Source: Herbaspirillum sp. YR522 (GTDB taxonomy: Bacteria > Pseudomonadota > Gammaproteobacteria > Burkholderiales > Burkholderiaceae_D). From it: 64,000 nucleotides of DNA. Every line of letters begins with the position of its first letter. Within the stretch, counting starts at the first letter, position 1. Shown one piece after another: positions 16,336 to 25,054 of the stretch. A model generated the notes under the pieces. The model was not told the DNA's origin, searched no databases, and saw only the letters and a list, made by a program, of their open reading frames with translations. The position numbers and the translations under genes are program-made. Location of the stretch: assembly GCF_000282575.1 (NCBI RefSeq), contig NZ_AKJA01000027.1, positions 1-64,000 of the forward strand. Reading direction: 5' to 3'.

Positions 16336-19300
16336 TCAGGCCGCCAGCTGGATGTGGATACGCGCCACTTCGTTGACGTGGTTGGTATCGGCAGCGGCGT
16401 AGAACACGTAATCACCGTTGCCGAAGATCAGATAGCTGTAGGCGGTATCGGTGGTGTCGATCTGGATCGATTCCGTGGCGGTCATCTTGATGGTCAGTAC
16501 ATTGTTCACGCCCATGCTGGTGACGTCGGTGGCGCGCACCAGCATGTTGGTATTGCTGCCGGACGACACGTCCAGCACGCTGATGCCGGTGGCGTCGGCG
16601 GAAAACTTGGACAGCGTGAGCGTAGCTGCCAGGTTATCGAAGTGCAGCGTGGTGGTGCCGGCGCTGCCGGCACCATAGGCGTGGTTCAGGTTGTCGGTGC
16701 CGGTACTGGCGTTGACGATGCCATTGTTGACCCCGCCGGCGCTGACGTTGAAGGTGCTGGTACCGGTGCCGGCGTACAGCGTGTTCATGCCGCCTTGCTG
16801 GGCGTTGATGATGTCGGTCTGGCCGCTGGCGGCGTTGCCGGCATTGAGCACGTTGGTGGTGCCGGTTCCCAGCGCGGTGAGCGTGTTGCCGTTGCCGTCG
16901 CCGGTCAGCGTACTGTTGACGCTGGCGCTGCCGATCAGGTTGAATATGCCTGAATAGGTATCACCGGCGGCGTCGCCGCCGCTGCCGGTGCCGCTGGCCA
17001 GGCTGGCGGTGATGGCGCTGCCGGTAGCGTACTGGTAGCTCACGGTATCGCTGCCGCCGCCGCCGACGAAGGCGTTGCCGCTGCTGTTGGCATAGAACAG
17101 GTCGGCAAAGGCGCTGCCGGTGGCGTTCTGGATGTTGGCGTAGGTATCGCCCGCGGCATAGCCGTTGGCGCCGGTATTGTGGAACAGGTCCACCGTCACG
17201 CCCGCGGTCGAACGCGCATAGTTGACGGTATTGGTGCCGCTGCCGCCATCGAAGAAGTTGGCCACCGCGCTGGCATAGAAGGTGTCGCTGAAATTGCTGC
17301 CGACGATGTTGCTGATGCCGTTGAACGAGTCGCCGGCGGCGTAGCCGCCGCTGGTGTTGGCGCCGGTGGTGTTGCTCAGGTCGACCGTCACGCCGGCAGT
17401 CGAGCCGATGTAGCTGACGGTATCGACGCCACCGCCGCCGACGAACACGTTGGCCTGCGAGCTGGCGATGAAGGTGTCGTTGAAGCTGCTGCCGATGACG
17501 TTATAGATATTGTTGAGCTGGTCGCCCTGGGCGTCGCCGCCGGTGCCCACGCCGGTGCGCAGGTCGATCGTCACGGCCGCGCCCGAACCGACATAGCTGG
17601 CGTAGTTGCCGGTGCCCACGCCGGTGATGTTGTCGGCGCCGCCACCACCGACGATCACCGAATTGCCGCCCGCGGCGCCCTTGAGCACGTCATTGTAGGC
17701 GCTGCCGATCAGGTTCTCGATGTTGACGAAGCGGTCGCCCGCCGCATAGCCGCCCGAGGTGCCGCTGCCGTCGGTGACCGACAGGTCCACCGTCACCGCG
17801 CTGGTGGAGGTGGCGTAGCTGACGGTATCGGTGCCGGCGCCGCCATCGAAGCTGTTGGCCTGGGCATTGGCCACGAAGGTGTCGTTGAAGCTGCTGCCGA
17901 TCAGATTGTTGATGAACGACAGCCGGTCGCCGGTGGCGTCGCCACCCGAGGTGCCGGTGCCGTCCGAGTAATTCAGGTCGACCGTCACCCCGGCCGAAGA
18001 CCCTGCGTAGCTGGCCGTGGTATAGGCACGGTTGGCCGCGATGCCGATCAGCGTGTCGCCGCCGGCGCCGCCGGTCAGCACCGAGCTCACACCCACCGTT
18101 GCATAACCGATCAGGGTGTCGGCATAAGCGCTGCCGATCACGTTCTGGATGTTGGTGAACGTGTCGCCGGCAGCATAGCCGCCGTTGCCCGAGCCTACGC
18201 TGGGCGACAGGTTGACCGTCACCGCCGCGGTCGATGCGGCATAGCTGACCGTATTGGAACCGGCGCCACCGTCGAAGTTGTTGCTGGCGGCACTGGCGAC
18301 GAACAAGTCGTTGTAGGCACTGCCGGTGAGGTCCTGGATGTTGACCAGGGTGTCGCCGGCGGCATAGCCACCGGAGGTGCCGGTGCCGTCGGTGTAGTTC
18401 AGGTCCACCGTCACGCCCGCATTGGAGGCGGCGTAGCTGACCCGGTTGTGCGACGAGGTGCCGCCGCCGTCGAAACGGTTGGCCGCTGCGCTGGCCACGA
18501 AGGTATCGTCGTAGATGCTGCCGGTCAGGTCCTGGATGTTGGACAACTTGTCGCCGGCCGCATAGCCGCCCGAGGTGCCGGTGCCATCGGTGTAGTTCAG
18601 GTCGACCGTGACGGCGGCGGTGGAGGCGGCATAGCTGACCCGGTTGTGCAGCGAGGTGCCGCCGCCGTCGATGACGTTGGCCACGCTGCTGGCAACGACG
18701 GTGTCGTCGGCCGCGCCACCCAGGAAATTCTGGATATTGAGGTAGATGTCGCCGTTGGCGTCGCCGGCCGTGCCGGTTCCAAGATTGAGGTCGACCGTGA
18801 CCGAGCCCGAGCTTTCGTAGCTGATGGTATTGCTGCCGGCGCGGCCATCGAACCTGTTGGCCACGCCGTTGCCCACGAAGATATCGTCGCCGGCGCCGCC
18901 GATGGCGTTCTGGATGTTGACATAGGTATCGCCCGCGGCGTCGCCCAGGCTACCCTGGTTGCTGACCAGGTTGACCTTGACGGCCGCGGTCGAATTCTCG
19001 TAGCTGACGGTGTTGTTGCCGGCGCCGCCATCGATACGGTTGGCCACCGCACTGCCGATGATGAGGTCGTTGCCGGCGCCGCCGGTGGCGTTCTGGATGT
19101 CGTGGTAGAGGTCGCCCGCGGCGTCGCCGGCGGTGCCGATCTGCTGCCCCAGGTCGATCGTCACCGCGCCCGTCGAGGCTTCGTAGCTGACCGTGTTGGT
19201 GCCGGTGCCACCCCAGAATTCATTGAGCTGGCCGTTGCCCACGAAGGTGTCGTCCAGGGCGCTGCCGATGACCTTCTGGATGTTCTCGTAGGTATCCAGG

Positions 19301-22300
19301 TTGGCATCGCCGCCGGTGCCGATATTGTTGGCCAGGTCGACCTTCACGCCGGCCGTCGACGTGGCATAGCTGACCGTATTGACGCCGGCACCGCCCTTGA
19401 TCACGTTGACCGCGCTGCTGCCGACGATGAGGTCGTCGCCCGCGCCACCGGTGGCGTTCTGGATGTTGAAATAGGTGTCGCCCGCGGCATCGCCGGCCAG
19501 GCCCTGGGCTTGCTTGAGGTCGATGGTGACGGCACCGGTCGAGCTCTCGTAGCTGACCGTGTTGTTGCCCAGGCCGCCATCGATCACGTTCACATCGGCG
19601 CTGCCCACCAGGATGTCGTTGCCGGCACCGCCGGTCACGTTCTGGATGCGCACATAGGTGTCGTTCAAGGCGTCGCCCAGCAAGCCCTGGCCGGTGGCCA
19701 GGTTGACCTTCACCGCACCGGTGGAGTTCTCGTAGCTGACCGTGTTGACGCCGGCACCACCGTCGATGGCGTTGGTCGCCGCGCTGCCCACGATGGTGTC
19801 GTTGCCCAGCCCGCCGATGGCGTTCTGGATGTTGTAGTAGCGGTCGCCGGCGGCGTCGCCCAGGCTGCCGCTGCCGGTGGCCAGGTTGATCTTGACCGCC
19901 GCCGACGAATGCTCGTAGCTGACGGTGTTGCTGCCGTTGCCGCCTTCGAAGTTGTTGACGTCGGCATTGCCCACGAAGGTGTCGTCGCCGTTGCCGCCCT
20001 GCGCATTCTGGATCCGCACGTAGGTGTCGCCGGCGGCGTCGTTGTTGAAACCCTGGCCGAGAAACAGGTCGACCTTCACGCCCGCGCTCGAATTCTCGTA
20101 GCTGACCGTGTTGCCGCTGCCGCCACCGCCATCGATGGCGTTGGCCACGGCGCTGGCGACGATGATGTCGTCGCCGGCACCACCGATGGCATTCTGGATA
20201 TTGGCGTAGGTGTCGCCGGCGGCGTCGCCGCTCAGGCCCAGGCCGCTGGCCAGGTTCACCTTGACTGCGGCGGTGGCGTGCTCGTAGCTGACCGTGTTGC
20301 TACCCAGGCCGCCATCGAATTTGTTCACGCTGGCATTGCCCACCAGAATATCGTTGCCGGCCCCGCCGATGGCGTTCTGGATGTTCAGGTAGGTGTCGCC
20401 GGCGGCGTCGCCCAGGCTGCCCTGGTTGGTGGCCAGGTCGACCTTGACCGCCGTCAGCGCCTGTTCGTAAGAGACCGTATTGTTGCCCAGCCCGCCGTCG
20501 ATGCGGTTGACCTGGCCGGTGGCCACGATCAGGTCGTCATAGACGCTGCCCACCACGTTCTGGATGTTGGTGAAGGTGTCGCCGGTGGCGAAGTTCTGGG
20601 CCAGCGTGTTGTCGCGCGTGTTGGTCAGGTCGACGATCACCGCGCCGGTGGCATGCGAATAGTTGACCGTGTTGCCGCTGGTGCTGTTGCCGTTGAAGCC
20701 GTTGGCGTCGGCGCTGGCATAGAAGGTATTGCCGCCGGCGCTGCTGCCGATCACGTTCTGGATGTGCACCAGGGTGTCGCCCTGCGCATTGCCGCCCACG
20801 CCGGTGCCGGTAAACAGGTCGACCGTGACGGCCGCGCCAGCCGAATAATCGACCGTATCCGAGCCGGCCAGGCCGCCGTCGAAGATATCGGCGCCGGCGC
20901 CGCCGATGAAGGTGTCCGAGTACGAACTGCCGACGATCTTCTGGATATTGGTCAGCGCGTTGACCGGCTCGAACGTGCGGGTGACCGTATTGGTCAGCAT
21001 GTTGGCCGTGATCGCCGAGGACGAGCCGCTGTAGTCGACGGTATTGAGCGTGCCGCCGCCGCCATTGAAGTTCTTGCTGTCCAGCCCGACCACGAAGGTA
21101 TCGTTGCCGTCGCCGCCGATCACGTTCTGGATGCGGATGTAGGTGTCGCCTGCCGCATCGCCATTGGACCCGCGCCCGGTCACCAGGTTGACCGTCACCG
21201 CGGCCGTCGAGCCGGCGTAGCTGACCGTGTCGTTGCCGCCGCTGCCGCCGTCGAAGCTGTTGACCGCGGCGTTGCCCACGAAGGTATCGTCGTAGGCGCT
21301 GCCGACGAAGTTCTGGATCCCGTTGTAGGTATCGCCGGCGGCAAAGCCGCCGCTGCCCAGGTTGGACTTCAGGTTCACCGTCACGCCGGCCGTCGACAGC
21401 GCATACGACACGGTGTCGGTGCCACCGTTGCCGGTGAAGCTGTTGGCCGCGCTGCTGGCGATGAAGGTGTCGTTGCTGGTACTGCCGATGACGTTTTCGA
21501 TACTGACGTAGGTGTCGCCGGCGGCATCGCCGCCGCTGCCGACGTTATTGACCAGGTCGACCGTCACGCCGGAGGCCGAATGCGCATACGACACCGTGTC
21601 CGAGCCGCCGGTGCCACCGTCGAACCTGTTGACCTGGCCGCTGGCCACGAAGGTGTCGTTGTTGGCGCTGCCGACCAGGTTCTGGATATTGGTCAGCTGG
21701 TCGCCCTGGGCATCGCCGCCGGTGCCCACGCCGGTATTGAGGTCGATCGTCACGCCCTGGGTCGAACCGGCGTAGCTGGCCGTATTGTTGCCGGTGCTGC
21801 TACCGACCAGTTGGTCGGCGCCGGCCCCGCCCTGGAAGAAGCTGCTGCTGCCGACGCCGCCATAGATGATGTCGTTGCCGGTGCCGCCATAGAGCAGGTC
21901 ATTGGCATTGCTGCCATAGATGGTGACCCCGCCGTTGCCGGCATGTACCTCGTGCGGCACGCCTTGCGCCGGGAAGATCAGCACGTTGTCGCCGGTGGAC
22001 GGATCGAGATAGGTCAGGTCGGCCGACGAGGTGGCATCCTTGATCGCCACGTGGCGCGTATCGGACAGGGTCAGCACGCCGCTGGAGGTCGCCATGGTGG
22101 TGACGAACGACAGGTCGAACTGCGAATGCACCGGGCTGCTGGCATTGGCCAGCTGGGTGTTGTACTGGAACTGCAGGTTGAATTCGGTCTGGCCCGGCGC
22201 GATGGTGATCTGGTACACCCCGCCGCCCATGTTGGTGCCGTTGAGCAGCGTCACGTCGCTGGGCACGCCCATGACGGTCAGCGTCAGCAGCGTGACGTCG

Positions 22301-23235
22301 CCGCCGACCTTGACGTTGAATACCTTGATGAAGGTATTGCTGTTGTTGCCAGAGGCGTAGATGGTATGGACGTCATCGCCGGCGGTGATCACCTGGCGCG
22401 CGAACTGCACCGCGTTGGAACCATCGCTGGCCGATTGCGGCGTGCCGCCGCTGCCGTACAGCACATCGCCCACCTGGGTGATGGTGGTCAGGTTGACCAG
22501 GTTCACCGACAGGGTCGGCGAACCGGGGCCGGTCACCACCGTGGAGGGCGTGGTCGGCGGGCGCTCCGGCGGCACTTGCACATCGACCGGCCGGGTAGGC
22601 TCGGAGTCGGAAGAATTCTGGTTGGGGTTGGTCGCCACCTGCCCGCCCACCGGGGAGGCATCACCCGCGGTCGGCTGGGTCGGTATCGACAGCGTCTGTG
22701 CGCCGTTGGTGACCGACTTGGAATTGTCGGCGATCACCTTGGCCAACTGGCTGGTGGCGTCCCCGGTGACCGAATGCGAATTGTCGGCAATCACCTTGGC
22801 CAGTTGGCTCAACGTGTCGCTGGCCACCGGCGCGGCATTGCGGTCGGCGCCCTGGCCCTGGCCCGGGCCGTATTGCTCGGTGGTGCCGGTCCGGTCCTGC
22901 GCGGCCACCGGATCGGAATTGAGCACCCGCGACTGGTCGTTGGGCGCCAGCGGGATCTTGCCCACGGTATCGAGCAGGCGTCCGGTATCGGCGCTGCCAT
23001 CGCTGAACTTGACCTTGGACTTGTCGTCCATCGCCTCCATGGCGCCACCGGCCAGCACCACCTTGGTGCCATCGGCCATGTGCAGCACCAGGTCGACGTC
23101 GACCACCTGTACCTTCTGCACCGCGCCGCGCGGCGCGTTGAGCTGGAAAGAGCCGCCCTGGTCGGGCATCACCACCCGGACCGGGCCGGTGACTTTGTCG
23201 CCTGGGTTGGCTTGGGGTGAAGGTGCGGTTGCCAT
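16336..23235 (-). CDS. giant RTX-type repeat protein, type I secreted adhesin candidate
   Basis: Protein of 2299 aa with no N-terminal signal peptide. Residues 1-240 are a non-repetitive, Pro/Asn-rich leader with a small internal duplication (SQLAKVIADNS twice). Residues about 240-430 look like an Ig/Calx-beta-type module. Residues 438-480 are canonical RTX nonapeptides (NDLLYGGTGNDIIYGG). From about 484 to 2125 there are 26 tandem units of roughly 60-66 aa with the pattern TVSYxxS..VTVDL, GDAAGDTYxNIQN and GGAGNDxxVGN. The C-terminal roughly 170 aa include a short tail ending IHIQLAA, the likely uncleaved type I secretion signal. It is the last gene of the secretion operon. Calcium-dependent surface or biofilm adhesion is the best guess. 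Confidence 0.9.
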   Translation of the reverse strand: MATAPSPQANPGDKVTGPVRVVMPDQGGSFQLNAPRGAVQKVQVVDVDLVLHMADGTKVVLAGGAMEAMDDKSKVKFSDGSADTGRLLDTVGKIPLAPNDQSRVLNSDPVAAQDRTGTTEQYGPGQGQGADRNAAPVASDTLSQLAKVIADNSHSVTGDATSQLAKVIADNSKSVTNGAQTLSIPTQPTAGDASPVGGQVATNPNQNSSDSEPTRPVDVQVPPERPPTTPSTVVTGPGSPTLSVNLVNLTTITQVGDVLYGSGGTPQSASDGSNAVQFARQVITAGDDVHTIYASGNNSNTFIKVFNVKVGGDVTLLTLTVMGVPSDVTLLNGTNMGGGVYQITIAPGQTEFNLQFQYNTQLANASSPVHSQFDLSFVTTMATSSGVLTLSDTRHVAIKDATSSADLTYLDPSTGDNVLIFPAQGVPHEVHAGNGGVTIYGSNANDLLYGGTGNDIIYGGVGSSSFFQGGAGADQLVGSSTGNNTASYAGSTQGVTIDLNTGVGTGGDAQGDQLTNIQNLVGSANNDTFVASGQVNRFDGGTGGSDTVSYAHSASGVTVDLVNNVGSGGDAAGDTYVSIENVIGSTSNDTFIASSAANSFTGNGGTDTVSYALSTAGVTVNLKSNLGSGGFAAGDTYNGIQNFVGSAYDDTFVGNAAVNSFDGGSGGNDTVSYAGSTAAVTVNLVTGRGSNGDAAGDTYIRIQNVIGGDGNDTFVVGLDSKNFNGGGGTLNTVDYSGSSSAITANMLTNTVTRTFEPVNALTNIQKIVGSSYSDTFIGGAGADIFDGGLAGSDTVDYSAGAAVTVDLFTGTGVGGNAQGDTLVHIQNVIGSSAGGNTFYASADANGFNGNSTSGNTVNYSHATGAVIVDLTNTRDNTLAQNFATGDTFTNIQNVVGSVYDDLIVATGQVNRIDGGLGNNTVSYEQALTAVKVDLATNQGSLGDAAGDTYLNIQNAIGGAGNDILVGNASVNKFDGGLGSNTVSYEHATAAVKVNLASGLGLSGDAAGDTYANIQNAIGGAGDDIIVASAVANAIDGGGGSGNTVSYENSSAGVKVDLFLGQGFNNDAAGDTYVRIQNAQGGNGDDTFVGNADVNNFEGGNGSNTVSYEHSSAAVKINLATGSGSLGDAAGDRYYNIQNAIGGLGNDTIVGSAATNAIDGGAGVNTVSYENSTGAVKVNLATGQGLLGDALNDTYVRIQNVTGGAGNDILVGSADVNVIDGGLGNNTVSYESSTGAVTIDLKQAQGLAGDAAGDTYFNIQNATGGAGDDLIVGSSAVNVIKGGAGVNTVSYATSTAGVKVDLANNIGTGGDANLDTYENIQKVIGSALDDTFVGNGQLNEFWGGTGTNTVSYEASTGAVTIDLGQQIGTAGDAAGDLYHDIQNATGGAGNDLIIGSAVANRIDGGAGNNTVSYENSTAAVKVNLVSNQGSLGDAAGDTYVNIQNAIGGAGDDIFVGNGVANRFDGRAGSNTISYESSGSVTVDLNLGTGTAGDANGDIYLNIQNFLGGAADDTVVASSVANVIDGGGTSLHNRVSYAASTAAVTVDLNYTDGTGTSGGYAAGDKLSNIQDLTGSIYDDTFVASAAANRFDGGGTSSHNRVSYAASNAGVTVDLNYTDGTGTSGGYAAGDTLVNIQDLTGSAYNDLFVASAASNNFDGGAGSNTVSYAASTAAVTVNLSPSVGSGNGGYAAGDTFTNIQNVIGSAYADTLIGYATVGVSSVLTGGAGGDTLIGIAANRAYTTASYAGSSAGVTVDLNYSDGTGTSGGDATGDRLSFINNLIGSSFNDTFVANAQANSFDGGAGTDTVSYATSTSAVTVDLSVTDGSGTSGGYAAGDRFVNIENLIGSAYNDVLKGAAGGNSVIVGGGGADNITGVGTGNYASYVGSGAAVTIDLRTGVGTGGDAQGDQLNNIYNVIGSSFNDTFIASSQANVFVGGGGVDTVSYIGSTAGVTVDLSNTTGANTSGGYAAGDSFNGISNIVGSNFSDTFYASAVANFFDGGSGTNTVNYARSTAGVTVDLFHNTGANGYAAGDTYANIQNATGSAFADLFYANSSGNAFVGGGGSDTVSYQYATGSAITASLASGTGSGGDAAGDTYSGIFNLIGSASVNSTLTGDGNGNTLTALGTGTTNVLNAGNAASGQTDIINAQQGGMNTLYAGTGTSTFNVSAGGVNNGIVNASTGTDNLNHAYGAGSAGTTTLHFDNLAATLTLSKFSADATGISVLDVSSGSNTNMLVRATDVTSMGVNNVLTIKMTATESIQIDTTDTAYSYLIFGNGDYVFYAAADTNHVNEVARIHIQLAA
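16870..21786 (-). repeat. about 26 tandem ~190-bp coding repeats in the giant protein
   Basis: Each unit encodes one TVSY-to-FDGG module of about 60-66 residues. I counted 26 by hand from the translated sequence. Units in the middle (8-16) share TVSYE and GDAAGDTY and are more alike than those at the ends; units 18-21 share an insertion DGTGTSGGYAAGD. Number and boundaries could vary between strains or be collapsed in assemblies. Confidence 0.85.
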
Positions 23236-23323
23236 GGTGCCTCGCTATCCGAAGTCAGGTGTGGGTTGTCGTTACGTCAATCATTGTTTGCCGTGCGGCA
23301 ATTCCAGCCGCAATCCTACCGTA

Positions 23324-25033
23324 TTACTGCAACATCTTGTCGCGCGGCCCGTCGGCTGCGATGCGCCCGCCGTCGATGACGATGATGCGGTCCAGGTGGC
23401 GCAGCAACGCCGGGCTATGGGTGGCCACCACCAGCGTGCGCCCGCTGGAAAAGCCCATCAGCCGTTCGATGATGCGCGCTTCGGTGGCCTGGTCGATGCC
23501 GGTGGTCGGTTCGTCCAGCAGCAGGATGCGTGGGTTGGCGGCCACCGCGCGTGCCAGGGCCACCATCTGGCGCTGCCCGCCCGACAGGTTGCCGGGCGCC
23601 CTGAGCATCTGGTCCAGGCGCAGCTCGCCGCGGGCGATCAGCTCGTCCAGGCCCGACACGCCCAGCGCCGCCTCGTAGACGCTGCCCAGCACCCGTTCGC
23701 CGACGAAGATATTGGCCGCCAGCGTGCCATCGAAGACGAACGGCTCTTGCGGCTTGAAGCCCAGGTTTTGCATGCGCACCTCGGGGGCATAGGCGGTCAC
23801 GGCCACGCCATCGATGAGCGCATGGCCCTGCTCGACGTGATGCAACCCGGCCAGCACCTTGAGCAGGCTCGACTTGCCCGAGCCGGAGCGGCCGACGATA
23901 CCGACCTTCTCACCGGGCTGGATGGTCAGTGCCACCTGCTGCAGGGTCGCCCTTTCGTTCTTGTCCAGGTGCAGGGTCAGGTTGCCGACCTGGATCAGGC
24001 CGCGCATTTCCTGGCGCAGCACGTCGGCGCCGCCGGTGCCGGCACTGTCGTCGAACAGCGCATCGAACTCGGCCCGGGCACGGCGAAACATCTCGATACG
24101 CCCAAGGAAGGTCGACAGCGACGACAGCACCGACGTCGAACGACTGATCAGCAGCGACGAGGCGATCAGGGCGCCGACGGTAAGTGCGTTGTCCTCGACC
24201 AGGTAGACCCCGACCACCAGCGTGGCCACCGACATGGCGGTGTAGCCGACGGTACCCACGGCGTACCCGGTATTGGTCCAGAAGCGGCTCTTGGCCTGGG
24301 CCACCGCATTGTCGGCGGCGTCGGCCAGGAAGGCCTTGAGCAGCCGTTGCTGCAGCAGCGAGGTCTTGAGCGTATCCATGCCATAGACCAGGCTGGCCAT
24401 CTTGTCGGTCTTGCCGATGCCGGCCTTCATGGCGGCGATCGCATAATCGTTGGACGGCACCTTGAACAGCAACTGCGCGCCCACCAGCAGCGCACCGCCG
24501 ACCAGCATCACCCACACCAGGTGCGAACCGACCAGCCCGATGGCCACCAGGTACAGCAGCAGGAAAGGCAAGTCCACCAGCAGCAGCATGTAATTGGACG
24601 ACAGCAGGTCGCGCGCGCCGGACAGGTCACGGTAGCGTGCCAGCACCACCCCCACCGGCGCGCTCACGCGCGAACTCAGCAGGCGTCGCGCCGAGACCTC
24701 GTCGAACTCGACATCGAGCCGCCCGGCCAGCTGTTCGGTGTAATACACGCGGATGATGCGCAGCATCAGTTCCAGCGCCACGAACAGCAGCATGCCCAGC
24801 GTCAGCGCCCACAGGGTCTCGGGAATATGATTGCCGATCACCTTGTCGTAGATCAGTCGCGAATACAGCGGCAGCAGCAAACCCAGCAGGTTGACCACGA
24901 TTCCCGCCACGATGATCTCGACGAAGCGCGCGCCATAGGCGCGCAGCAACGACAGGTAGGTCGGGTCCGCGCGCAGGCCCGCCGCCGCGGATGGCGGCGC
25001 GTTGTTGACGTGGACCTGGTCGCTTTCGTTCAT
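23324..25033 (-). CDS. type I secretion ABC transporter (permease/ATPase)
   Basis: Inner-membrane exporter of 569 aa powering secretion of the giant protein. A short N-terminal tail (about 35 aa) leads directly into an ABC transmembrane domain (about 38-310). The nucleotide-binding domain has Walker A GRSGSGKSS (381-389), Q-loop Gln429, signature LSGGQ (483-487), Walker B ILLLDE (503-508) and H-loop His539. No C39 peptidase or C39-like domain precedes the membrane part, unlike LapB or HlyB, so substrate recognition must differ or involve partners. Starts 21 bp after the MotA-like gene; the substrate gene follows after 88 bp. Confidence 0.93.
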   Translation of the reverse strand: MNESDQVHVNNAPPSAAAGLRADPTYLSLLRAYGARFVEIIVAGIVVNLLGLLLPLYSRLIYDKVIGNHIPETLWALTLGMLLFVALELMLRIIRVYYTEQLAGRLDVEFDEVSARRLLSSRVSAPVGVVLARYRDLSGARDLLSSNYMLLLVDLPFLLLYLVAIGLVGSHLVWVMLVGGALLVGAQLLFKVPSNDYAIAAMKAGIGKTDKMASLVYGMDTLKTSLLQQRLLKAFLADAADNAVAQAKSRFWTNTGYAVGTVGYTAMSVATLVVGVYLVEDNALTVGALIASSLLISRSTSVLSSLSTFLGRIEMFRRARAEFDALFDDSAGTGGADVLRQEMRGLIQVGNLTLHLDKNERATLQQVALTIQPGEKVGIVGRSGSGKSSLLKVLAGLHHVEQGHALIDGVAVTAYAPEVRMQNLGFKPQEPFVFDGTLAANIFVGERVLGSVYEAALGVSGLDELIARGELRLDQMLRAPGNLSGGQRQMVALARAVAANPRILLLDEPTTGIDQATEARIIERLMGFSSGRTLVVATHSPALLRHLDRIIVIDGGRIAADGPRDKMLQ

Positions 25034-25054
25034 GGCGTTCCCGTGCTACCCGGC

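Noticed and set aside
16870-21786. Regular ~190-bp repeats as a possible CRISPR or satellite array
   Set aside because: The units are in-frame, diverged at DNA level and encode protein modules; no short identical repeats with unique spacers.
17179-23220. An open frame of about 2000 codons on the + strand opposite the giant RTX gene
   Set aside because: It is an antisense shadow of the repetitive GC-rich gene: it has repeated Ala/Gly/Val/Arg-rich translation, no ribosome site and no family resemblance, while the minus strand encodes clear RTX repeats in an operon.
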